DNA of 41,240 nucleotides from a virus. The stretch spans positions 1-41,240 of the IMG/VR virus record IMGVR_UViG_3300009332_000005, one strand, 5' to 3'. Under the pieces are notes generated by a model. That model was not told where the DNA came from. It was given only the letters and a program-made list of their open reading frames with translations, and made no database searches. The translations under genes were made by a program, and so were the position numbers. Below are positions 1-10,300 of the stretch, one piece after another (the stretch's first letter is position 1; each line of letters begins with the position of its first letter).

Positions 1-605
1 CTACAGTATAAATTATAACCACCCCTACCACCAGGCGCACAGAAATTATCCAATCCTGGGCCAGTGATATATGACATACACCCTCGTGGAGCATCACAAC
101 AACCGGTCCAACAACCGCCTCCACCGGCCGCATTACCACCGTCACCCATACAAAGTGAGTAAACATCACCTGCTACAAAATCCTCAGCAATACAACAAAC
201 AGTTTTTCGTGCATATACGCCACCTTGAGAACCGCACGATGCCATATCACACCAACAACCGTGACAACAGTGGCCAGCGCCAGCACCGCCTCCACCCCAG
301 GCTTCAAATGTAATAGATTTTGTGCCATCAGGGACAGTCCAAGTAGTGTCACAACCAATAAAACAATGACAGCCTATATCGTTTTCATTGTAAAAATCTA
401 CAATTTGAACGCCACTTCCGCCACCGCCCATATCTTCAAGATTTGTTACACCTTCGGCGACTGTTTGATTGATGCAAGTTAGTTGTTCATCTTGAACTGT
501 ACAAATATCTTTCAGTGCGGAGAATGTCGCATTGGCAAGATATTCCATAGTTTGGTCAACTTCTTTTGCCATCTGGTTCATCTTACCAAGTGTTAAAATA
601 TCCAT
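1..605 (-). CDS. Gly/Cys-rich tail-fibre-like protein, partial (C-terminus beyond left edge)
   Basis: The reading frame is open from an ATG at 605 to the window edge (201 codons, no stop). The start is supported by GGAG about 10 nt upstream (GGAGATAAAC, the same leader as the next gene) and a late promoter octamer at 641-648. Residues 1-60 look helical and are followed by a GGGGSG hinge. After that comes a glycine-rich domain opening with a TWTVPDGTK...EAWGGGG pattern, which is typical of glycine-rich receptor-binding domains of phage fibres. About 17 of the roughly 125 residues after position 77 are Cys, including the clusters CHCFIGC, CCHGCWC and GCWTGCC. This is very unusual for a protein folded in the cytoplasm and suggests metal binding or disulfides formed after lysis. 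Its place after the other adhesins supports a fibre or adhesin role; the exact function is unknown. Confidence 0.75.
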   Translation of the reverse strand, partial: MDILTLGKMNQMAKEVDQTMEYLANATFSALKDICTVQDEQLTCINQTVAEGVTNLEDMGGGGSGVQIVDFYNENDIGCHCFIGCDTTWTVPDGTKSITFEAWGGGGAGAGHCCHGCWCDMASCGSQGGVYARKTVCCIAEDFVAGDVYSLCMGDGGNAAGGGGCWTGCCDAPRGCMSYITGPGLDNFCAPGGRGGYNLYC

Positions 606-640
606 AGTTGTTTATCTCCAGAAATTCTTTTATTTACTTC

Positions 641-648
641 TATTTATA
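641..648 (-). promoter_or_regulatory. T4-type late promoter (TATAAATA) for the Gly/Cys-rich fibre gene
   Basis: The exact octamer TATAAATA lies on the minus strand in the 51-nt gap between two genes. With T4 spacing (octamer at -13 to -6) transcription would start near 635, giving a leader of about 30 nt that contains GGAG. T4 late promoters are read by host core polymerase with gp55 and gp33; those genes are not in this window. Confidence 0.7.
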
Positions 649-656
649 TTAATTTA

Positions 657-3600
657 TTAAACGTCCCATACATCTTTCAATGTAATAATTCCACGCATAT
701 TTTCATTATTACCATCATATCTACTAGAAGTGTATAGTAGTGAATCTGGCGTTCCTTTTTTCCAAGACTGGCATTTGAATGTCCAATAATCATTTATAGA
801 ATGACCATTTGGATTCTCAAACTGAATCATAATACCATTCTTAAAGTTTGTTCCGGCTGTGTTATTAGCAGAAAATGGGCTATTATCTGTATTTCCTTCT
901 GGCCCATACAGTGCTAAATCAGTATTAACATTATTGATAGAAGCACCAGTATAACTAACTGGTCCTGCAACCACCACTACAGGTTGCTTATAAGCAGTTC
1001 CAGGATTAGTGAATGTGATAGATGAAACATTGCCTGCCGCTCCAAGTTGAACTGTGCCAGTAGCACCGTAACCAGTAGGAATAGGATCTGCATCAACTAC
1101 TATAACTCTTGTTTGTCCATCAATATAATTTTGCCAATCTTCAACGATTGTAGCCGAGCCGATACCATTATTAAGTGTGACTGTTCCAGCGAATCCACCG
1201 CCAATTGTGCTATCTAAAGTAGTACCAATCTTACCTGAAGGATCAGATATAATTATGATAGGCTCATTGTAATTTGAACCTCGATTAGTCAAACTTACAT
1301 CAGAGATTATATTATTAACATCTGGTGTCAATGAACCACCTGCACCAGTTCCAGCAGGATCATTAATAATAAGTTGAATATCATTATAATTAGAGCCGCC
1401 ATCAGCTACAGTAACATCAATTATTTCACCTATAGTGATTTCTGCATTCCAAGTTGCCCCGGCCCCTTCACAATCCGCTTGAACGAGAAATTGCTCATCA
1501 GAACAAACAGCTGGAACGTATTCTGTTGTTAAATTTGGTCTCAAAATAGCTCCAGAACCATATGTTCTTCCTGTTTCTAATCCAGTAGCAGAATCAATGA
1601 TAGGAGTACCAGTAGGATCAAACGCAAGAATTTGAGTATTCTCAGAATAACCAGTTCCCTTATTCACAACAGTAACAGCACCAATAGAGCGATTAGTTTC
1701 TACAGAAGCATATGCTCCTTCTCCTGGGCCAGATACATCAATAATACGAACTGTATCTGTTGCATTATATCCTTTTCCTGGGTTATCAACAGCAATATCA
1801 ATTAAGTTTCCTGATGCATTAATAGTACCAAGACCTCTCAGACCACCACCAGTTGTTGTGTTCATTTCAACAAATACCGTGTTTTCACGAACCCAAAGAG
1901 TAGCAGTAGTTTCAGTATTATTCTCATCAACAATATCATATCTATCTGTTAATTCAGTGTCCTTTGTGACTGTATATGAGAATGTAGCATTTTGTGGAAT
2001 ATCACCAGAATTAAACATTCCATCAGTATGTGTTACTGTATGCGCTTGAATATCAAGATTTGTAAAGTCGATTGTATCTCCAACATTTACAGAAATAACG
2101 GACGGAGTGAAAGTATTGTTTTGAATATCCACCTGAACAGTCTTTGCTGTATTATCAGTATATCCAGTACCTTGATCTGAAACTGCAATACTTGCGATAC
2201 CACCATCAGCAAGATTCATTGATACTTGCGCAGGAGTAGCAGGGGCTCCACCACTAATAGAGACTGTATCTCCTACTCCATAATCAGCACCACCATTAGT
2301 TATAATAACTTCATCTACTGTTCCATCTTCTGCTAATACAACATAACCATCAGCAAGACCACCAGTATTTGTTGTGAATGCTACTGTAATTGTTGGATTA
2401 ACATTATGTGTTGTAATAGTCATTTCGTGGTCGTGACCACCGCCAACTGTTTGTGTTAGAATGAATGAATTGTTAAAATCATTCCAAGCAACAGTAATAT
2501 CGTGTGAGTGACCTGCCTCAACGGTTGCGCCGACTTGAGGATGCCCTGCTTTAATTTGATTAATTATTGCTTGTGAAAATTGTAATGTATGAGTATGACC
2601 ATCACCACCCGGAACTTCAGGAACGATAATTTCATAATATCCGGTATAACCTGCACCAGCATTAGTAATTAAAATCTCATCAACCATACCATTCTTTAAT
2701 GTATGAGTTGCTACTGCTTTTGTTTCAATGGAACCTGTAACATCAACAGCACCTAAATCAAATGCTCTTGCAGATGAGTTTTTAGAATATTTTGTACCTC
2801 TATTAGTGATTGTAACATCTGAAACACCATTATCATAAACAGCATTTAAGATTGCACCAGTATCTTGTTTGCCATTAGCATCAATTGTGTATGCATACGA
2901 ATCAATGAAACCGGAATCATCATTAATGTATACATTATAGATAAGACCATCAGATAAATCAGAATCATAAGATTCACCAGCAATATTAAACTCATAAGAA
3001 CGACTTAAATCATCTAAAAGAGCAACATTAGAATCTTTATACATTTCACATTTTACAGGAGTGTCATATAGGCCGCCAGAAGAATCAATATCAATAGCAT
3101 TCATACTAGCATCCACACCCCATCCAGTTACGGATGATGTTGAATCGTGACAATAGGAAGAATAAGGCTTAAATAAAGTTGTATCATAGTTCTGTGCATA
3201 TTGGCCAACAATACCTTCATTGTAAATAGAACCATCAAGATTTGTGATTGTAATAAAATCACCATCATCAAGACTACCCCACATCATAGCTGAATCAATA
3301 CCTCTTCTCAAGACAAGTTCAGGATTATCAGTATCAGCAATAGACGTATTATTAAGAATAGTTAATTCAACAGCCGGTGTGCCATCTTCTTCGTGTCCAG
3401 TTCCTCTGAATGAATTAACATTAGTAGTGGATACATACTTGTTTATATCATATGCTTTAATCTTAGTAATAGAAGTTGAGCCAGTAGAAGCCTCTTGTTC
3501 AAGTTTAAGATGTTGAACAAATGGACGAGGCTCACCTTCGATTTGCATTGACTCACCAAATGACTGAATACCGCCAGTTGATTTGTTATATGAAATATGA

Positions 3601-4247
3601 TGTGTTCTATTTGGTCCTTCTTCTGCGAATGTGATCTGACCTTCTGCATTGTATTTGTAGTTATCAAATCCAATCTCACGAGTCATCGTAACATCGGCAA
3701 GTAATTCATTGGTTTGATGAATAGAATAACCAGAATCTGCCGCACCAGAAGTATATTGAGCAATATTAGATAATATATCATCAAGGGCCTGCTGGATAAT
3801 AGCATCCTGAGATTCAACGTGAAGAGTGTAGTCACTTTGTAACTGTGATATTGTTCCAGTCACATTAGTTTCAAGAATGTTTGCGTGATTTGAAAGAATA
3901 TTACCAGCATCGTTTGCCCAAGGCACAAATACTGTATTAACGAAACCTTGAACTTCATCATTCATATAGGTTTCAACAGCATTCATAGCAGTGTTGGTTC
4001 TTATAATCACTTCATTCTTGAATGTGTTTTGTTGGTTCTCTAGTGGCGCACTAATATTATCATTCAACCAAGTTTTCATTGAACCAGCCATTGCGTTCAA
4101 CTTAGTTGGAATCATCACCGCAGGAGTGTTAGTATAAATTTCTACTTCTTCGGTGAAAGCCGTGATGTCGATACTATCAAATGTAATATCTGGAATATCG
4201 TTAAACGGATCAACCGCAGTTGTTATGTTTGATAGTGTTACGGACAT
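657..4247 (-). CDS. Large tail adhesin with HxH module, cupredoxin-like domain and GxGY beta repeats
   Basis: 1196 residues. The start is supported by GGAGATAAAC 5 nt upstream of the ATG and two late promoters. Residues 1-190 are mostly helical, as in fibre attachment regions. About 545-625 is a His-rich module with GDGHTHT, GHSHD and GGHDHE. About 705-790 looks like a plastocyanin-type domain (FTPSVISVNVGDTIDF, then AHTVTH), but the later C-x2-H copper loop is missing, so copper binding is doubtful. About 914-935 holds one C...C...G..W mini-module (CSDEQF...ADCEGAGATW). From about 640 on, and especially 800-1120, there are repeats of the type I-x-V-x2-x-G-x-G/N-Y. These GxGY repeats are frequent in marine phage tail proteins. 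There is no enzyme signature. It is probably a baseplate-attached fibre or decoration protein; the host ligand is unknown. Confidence 0.7.
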   Translation of the reverse strand: MSVTLSNITTAVDPFNDIPDITFDSIDITAFTEEVEIYTNTPAVMIPTKLNAMAGSMKTWLNDNISAPLENQQNTFKNEVIIRTNTAMNAVETYMNDEVQGFVNTVFVPWANDAGNILSNHANILETNVTGTISQLQSDYTLHVESQDAIIQQALDDILSNIAQYTSGAADSGYSIHQTNELLADVTMTREIGFDNYKYNAEGQITFAEEGPNRTHHISYNKSTGGIQSFGESMQIEGEPRPFVQHLKLEQEASTGSTSITKIKAYDINKYVSTTNVNSFRGTGHEEDGTPAVELTILNNTSIADTDNPELVLRRGIDSAMMWGSLDDGDFITITNLDGSIYNEGIVGQYAQNYDTTLFKPYSSYCHDSTSSVTGWGVDASMNAIDIDSSGGLYDTPVKCEMYKDSNVALLDDLSRSYEFNIAGESYDSDLSDGLIYNVYINDDSGFIDSYAYTIDANGKQDTGAILNAVYDNGVSDVTITNRGTKYSKNSSARAFDLGAVDVTGSIETKAVATHTLKNGMVDEILITNAGAGYTGYYEIIVPEVPGGDGHTHTLQFSQAIINQIKAGHPQVGATVEAGHSHDITVAWNDFNNSFILTQTVGGGHDHEMTITTHNVNPTITVAFTTNTGGLADGYVVLAEDGTVDEVIITNGGADYGVGDTVSISGGAPATPAQVSMNLADGGIASIAVSDQGTGYTDNTAKTVQVDIQNNTFTPSVISVNVGDTIDFTNLDIQAHTVTHTDGMFNSGDIPQNATFSYTVTKDTELTDRYDIVDENNTETTATLWVRENTVFVEMNTTTGGGLRGLGTINASGNLIDIAVDNPGKGYNATDTVRIIDVSGPGEGAYASVETNRSIGAVTVVNKGTGYSENTQILAFDPTGTPIIDSATGLETGRTYGSGAILRPNLTTEYVPAVCSDEQFLVQADCEGAGATWNAEITIGEIIDVTVADGGSNYNDIQLIINDPAGTGAGGSLTPDVNNIISDVSLTNRGSNYNEPIIIISDPSGKIGTTLDSTIGGGFAGTVTLNNGIGSATIVEDWQNYIDGQTRVIVVDADPIPTGYGATGTVQLGAAGNVSSITFTNPGTAYKQPVVVVAGPVSYTGASINNVNTDLALYGPEGNTDNSPFSANNTAGTNFKNGIMIQFENPNGHSINDYWTFKCQSWKKGTPDSLLYTSSRYDGNNENMRGIITLKDVWDV

Positions 4248-4283
4248 TTTAGTTTATCTCCAAATTAAATCTATTTCTGATTA

Positions 4284-4291
4284 TATTTATA
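4284..4291 (-). promoter_or_regulatory. T4-type late promoter (TATAAATA), proximal
   Basis: Exact minus-strand octamer in the 79-nt gap upstream of the 1196-residue adhesin. The predicted start is near 4278, giving a 30-nt leader with GGAG. A second exact copy lies 19 bp further upstream. Confidence 0.65.
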
Positions 4292-4302
4292 ATAATTAAA
4301 AC

Positions 4303-4310
4303 TATTTATA
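4303..4310 (-). promoter_or_regulatory. T4-type late promoter (TATAAATA), distal, inside a small inverted repeat
   Basis: Second exact octamer in the same gap. It sits within 7-bp arms AAACTAT (4299-4305) and ATAGTTT (4311-4317) around a 5-nt centre. Either the pair acts as tandem promoters or only one is used. Confidence 0.6.
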
Positions 4311-4326
4311 ATAGTTTAGTATCTCT

Positions 4327-7300
4327 TTATGCTATAACTACTGCATCAATTTCAGTGAATGTTGATCCATCAGAATTATCAACTCTCACATCATATGTAC
4401 CAGGATTTACAACATCAGTAAATGAAATATTGTTAGCATCAACAAATGTTACCGTTTGAGGATAATCAGTTGTAGTTGCTTGGTCAATAAGTGTTACTGT
4501 TGTAGTAGATTCAAATGATGCTCCTGTAACTCCATAAGTGCCATCAAGATTATCAGTAACAGTAATGATTCTCAAGTGATCAAGTACAGTGAATGGCACA
4601 TCAAGTATAGCAAAATCACCGTCAATATTTGTAATCTTAAATTCTTGTATTCCTAGTGGAGTATCAGCATTTAATATAAAGTTAACCTTAGTTGGTAGAT
4701 TTATTGGTGAAGATGATTGTTCAACCCCACCAATAGTGATAATATAGTTTGGATCAATACCAGCACCAGTTACTTCGATTGTGTCTCCAGTCATTGCCTC
4801 AACTACAGTAGCATCCCAAACTCCTCTTGGTGATTCACAAGAAGATTGGTCATTGAAAGATAAGTCAGTACAATGAGCTGGATTCTCAGGTGTCCAAACT
4901 CCTCTTGGTGATTCACAAGAAGATTGGTCATTGAAAGATAAGTCAGTACAAACACCAAATGTCCAAGTATTATTATCAGAAGTCCAAACTCCACCAGAAG
5001 TAGTACACTGTGTTTCACTGTTGTTAAACTGTGAATCAGAACACGTTCCCGCATCTTCACAAGATGTAACATCTCCATATATTGGATTAGAACAAGAACC
5101 AGCAGTCCAAGTACCATTAGGCTCAATACAAGACACTTCATCTGGATAGATTGAATCAGAACAGAAGGATACTACTGTATCGAACCAAGTACCGTTAGGT
5201 GTCTCACAATCTACTTGATTATTATATAGATCATTAGAACAAGAAGGATTAATTGCTGTAACCGCTCTTGTACCAAACTCAATATTCATACCGGTCAGAG
5301 ATACAGGTGGATTCAAGATATCATTAGAACGTCTGTTAACATCATAGTAATTTTCAATCACTGATTCGCCAAATGATTCCAGTGTACGCATACCAGAGAT
5401 AGGCTGACCTGTATAGTCTGCATTTTCCATATCAAGATGGACACTCTTCCATCTTTCTTCTCCACCGATAGGTACACCAAACACATTCAAAGAACGTGCA
5501 AGCAATAGATACTCATCAGAAGAAAGATTAGGAATAGTCTTAACAGAAACATTATCCCAATAAGTGAAGCCATTTCCAGTAGTAGAAAGTGTTATGTACG
5601 CAACACCAGTAACTGGTGCAGTGAATATAAAGTCTTTATCTCCATCATTATCATTAGCAGTGATTTCAAAACTACCATACGTGTCTGAATCTGGAGTAGG
5701 ACCAATCTTAACAATAGAATCAGTAGGTCTATCAATATTGAAGCCTACACGATAGTTCATTTCATTAGTGATTTCAAATGAGATATGTGCGATTCCTCTT
5801 GCACCAGTACCAACACCAGAAGTGTAAATCTGTTGTGAAGTTTGGTCAACATATGAATTACCACCTTCTTGAGAAGCGAAAGTCCAATTCTCTTCCACTT
5901 CACGAACTGAAATATTATCAATAGATCCTTCAAAACCAATATTAGTGTAGTAAGGATTATTTTCTTCAGGACGATTATTGTCCACATCAGCAATGAAGTG
6001 AATCTTAGAGTCGTGTGAACCAGCTCTCGTATAGTAAGATTGTTCACCATTAGGAACAACACCAGTAGAGTCATAATCAATTGCTGGTATTTCTTCTTCA
6101 ACTAGCTTAACGGAGTTGATAGAACCTGAACCATTCATCTGTAGCATAAATGTAGATGAAGCCTCTCCAACTAAATCAATGTGATGGATACCAGTTGTAG
6201 AAATAGTATGTTGAGCAACACCATCAACAAACACATCAATTGTAGGATTGTTATTAGTAGTTGACACTAGAGTTAATTCATCGTGACCTTCAGGAATTGT
6301 TTGTGAAACTAACACATAACTCATAATATCTTGAGACCAAGCAATTGTAAAGATGTGTGTATATGTTTCTGCGTGATAACCATCAGTCTGCACAAATGAT
6401 AGCGTATTAACAGATGGATTCTCTTGTAACCAATTACTCTGTGTTTCAGTCATTTGGAATGTATGAGCGTGAGTTCCAGCAGGCCCAGGCCCAACTTGGA
6501 AATTCAAGATATTTTCATTAAACACATCACAATCAATAGTTGCTTCATACTTCTCATTCTTAACAAGAGCATTAGCTAAGGTGTATGTAGCAGTGCCATT
6601 TGTAGAAGAATTGAAAATTAACTTCTCATTAACAATCTGTACATCAGGACCAGAAGTTGTCCAATTAACTAGAACAGGATCAGTGAAATCAAAGTTCCAA
6701 TTTGAAATTAAATTCTCAGGATTAGTACCTAGAGTAACACGTAATCTACCAGACATACCGTTATCATTAGGGTCGAGGTCTGCTAAATTATACTTAACTT
6801 CATATAGTTTACCAGTCTCAATATCAACAGTCTGGTTAACTTCTGTTTTAGAAGAGATAGTGCCGTCAATATATGCTTTACCTCCGACTGAATTCCAGCC
6901 TTCACCCATATACCAAGCATTTTGACCAGTTACACGTTCACGGATTGAAACATTATCAATCTTACCCTTACCTGTGTTATTTAGTCTCAATATATTTGTA
7001 TTAGCAGGAGCAATTACTGTTTCGGAGTAGTGTCCAACTGTAGTATTAGATGTGCCTTCAACAATAGTATCACCAATAAGAACTGCTTGAACTGTTCCAA
7101 CTTCCGCATCAAAGTCATCCTTGAATGATTCTACGATATCGTATTGGATCTCGTATGTTGTGCCTTCAACAATTGAACCAGTAACAATCTGCTCAATATA
7201 TCCTGCAACAGTAGTATTCGTAAATGCAGTACCACCTTGAATCTGCCAAGAACCAGATTCTGTCCATACAACTTCCTTGAATGTTACGTTATCAAGAGAG

Positions 7301-10300
7301 ATATTAGAACGCTTATCTATATCAACACTGATATAAACCTTAGCAAGACCACTTTCATTGTTTGTTACAAGGAATTGCTCAGAACCAATTCCTGGAATCA
7401 TCACAAGTGGATCAATATAAGATGTAGTGCCAAGTTCAATATTCATTGCTTGAATCTTTGGAATTGCACCTTCACCTGTAGCAGTTAACAGATTGCCTTC
7501 ATTAAGTACGTCTGCTTGAGTTCCTTTTACTGGGAATGAATTTACTGGCTCAGGCTGTACCTGGAAGTAGTCAGTAGAAGTGCCGTTATCAACAACAATC
7601 TTATCCTTAATATGTAGAGGAGTGTACATATTGTCCTGACCGTGATGGTAGTAAACAACAATATCTTCACCAGCATTAACAACAGGCAAGTCAATAATAT
7701 TGAATTGTCCCATCATAGAAGCGTGCCAAGCACACTGATAGTAAAGTGTATCAGGAGCGACAGATGGTACAGTGAATTCTAAAATTTCATATTTAGGAAC
7801 GCCTGCCCCATCAAGACCAAAGTTAGAAGAATCAGCGTATGTTTGGTCACCAGCTCCCTCTTCTGCTCTTGAACCATTTACACCAAGTAGATACTCACCA
7901 AAATAAGCACCTGGAGTAAAGTGTGAACCATCATCAGTTGTAATATACATTGGGTGACCAGCCGCATTCACACGGAAGCGATAAGTGCCACCACGATAAA
8001 GGTTGACTGTTCTGTTAGTACCTTCAATCATACCTTCTTTATCAAATTTATATAGACCACCATCAGCTTCTACAGCATAGTATCCATTTACTTCGCCAGG
8101 CGCAACAAATGGACCAAGTCCAGAATTACCATCAGAACCAGTAAGACCGAAATCTTCAGGAATCTTCCAAGTGAATTCTTTAGAGAAGTTACCAATGTAT
8201 TGTGATTCTCTCCATTGCGCTAATCCAACCTCACTTGTTGGATTCAAATCTAAACAAGTCTGTTTATCATCTTCGCCATTGTAGTACCATCCATCAACGT
8301 CTAACTCTTCACACCAACCATTTAACCCCATACAAACCGGGAATGTTTCTGTAGAAGTCCAGTTGCCTGGCTCCTCTTCAAGATTGTTGAATGGATTATG
8401 ATCACCAGCAACGATAGTTAGACCGTGATCTGCTCTCATAGAAACACACTTCTTACCATCATTATGTACCATACCCGCTTCAACTAGATTATCCCACCCT
8501 GCGCCGAGAATAGCTTTAACACCAGCCGCGTGCATATACATTGGAGTAGGGAGTCCAGTGAATGGATCAGGCTGTACGATATGACCTGATGGATTCCAAG
8601 CATTATTAGTGAATTTATATGTACCACCACGATATAAGTCAAAACCACCTGTTGTTCCTTCGTTACCACCAAATGATGCTGCCACTGCTTCATCTACTTG
8701 ATAAGGAGCATATGATGGATCAGAATGATCCCACCAAGTCCAGTACCAAGGTGAGTCTTGTGCGCCTTCAACAGTAGTGGTGTCTGGATCAACAAATGTT
8801 AATGTAGTTTGCGTATCTACAGTGATTTCCATATTGTCAGTCGGGCCATAACCATCACCAAGCGCAACAACAGTATGGTCGTTCATAGCACCAGGTAATT
8901 CAGATGGTGTATATGGTTGTGGTCCAGAAGGTAACTGAACAACATCGCCAACAGAAAGTCCGTGATTGGTTGATTTTACTGTTCTAGGACGTGACCAATG
9001 AATCTCTACGCCTTCAATAAATGGAGAACCAACGTGATTTGTTAAATCTCTTTCTACTTCAAATCTATATGATGCTAAATCCGCAACAACTTCATAAGAT
9101 TCAACAACATCGAATTGTGTTGGAGTTGTGCCAGGAGCATTTTCAAGCGGATAAATAACAGATTCGGTTAATACAAAGTGATCCCAATCGATAACATAGT
9201 CAACAAAGTAGTTAGTATTACCGTGATGAATGCCGTTATAAACATTCTGATAATGAACTTTATCGCCAGCTTTCAAGCCGTGAGCATCACATTCGATACC
9301 TTTATCTTTCTTAACATATCCAATAATATCAATAAATGGAAGATTAATAGATGTGGGATTAGTATCATCTCCACCTAACGCAAAATTATACTGACCAAGT
9401 GTAAACTGTGAAGAACCAGGGTACCAAACTCTATCGAAATCGTGGATATGCTGGTCAATAGCAATGATTAAGTAAGTATCATTGTCTGGATCCAAACACC
9501 CCATCTCAAGAGTATGGAAATGCTGAGGATCAGAAGTACCGTAGTCAGAAGTAAGAATCAGTGTATTGCCTGAAGTAGCACTCCAAGTACCGTCAGTATC
9601 CTGTGTTACATTCTGTAGTGGAGCGGCCTTAAGAGTAGCCTCATCATCAAGAGAAATTAGAATCTCGTGATAGTGACCGAAGTTAGTAAGTTCTACCTTA
9701 GTGCCGCCAGTAATATCATAATAGTTCTGCATTCCGTGAGTGTGTGAACCTGTCATACCAACAAGGTACATACCACCGTCGCCATTATTTAATGCAGGAT
9801 CCCAATCGAAAGTTGCAGAGTGTGAGTGAGGAGAATTCTCTCCAGAACCTTCACCATCAGTAGAAGTCATAATAACTGTAGGTGTGCCATTCTTAATCTG
9901 TTGATATTCAGCAGGAGTTAATTCAGCAGTATGCAAGTGTCCGATAACATTAACATCATCAAAGAATATATCTACACGAGCATCGCCCTTTTGAACAGCA
10001 GTAATAATATATTCTTCCCATTTACGTTCGCCTACTCCAACAGAACCATCACCAGAACCATAACCTGAGCCACCTGATATAAGTGTAATACCAAGAACAG
10101 AACCGTTAATTTCTCCACTAACACTACCTGCTACTGTAGGTGTACCACCTACAAGTGTAATAGTTGGAGGAGAATGGTAACCACTACCATTCTCCGTAAT
10201 GGTAATAGAATCTATTGACCCAGAGGCATTAATTGTTGCTATAGCAGTTGCTGGAGTTGTTGGTATTGTGCCACCAATACCATCAGGAATTGTTGCTACA

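Noticed and set aside
8460-8660. A further cupredoxin (DLYRGGTYKFTNN...) in the giant adhesin
   Set aside because: It shares the LYRGGTY strand but has no C-x2-H loop, so it was noted only as a half-domain.
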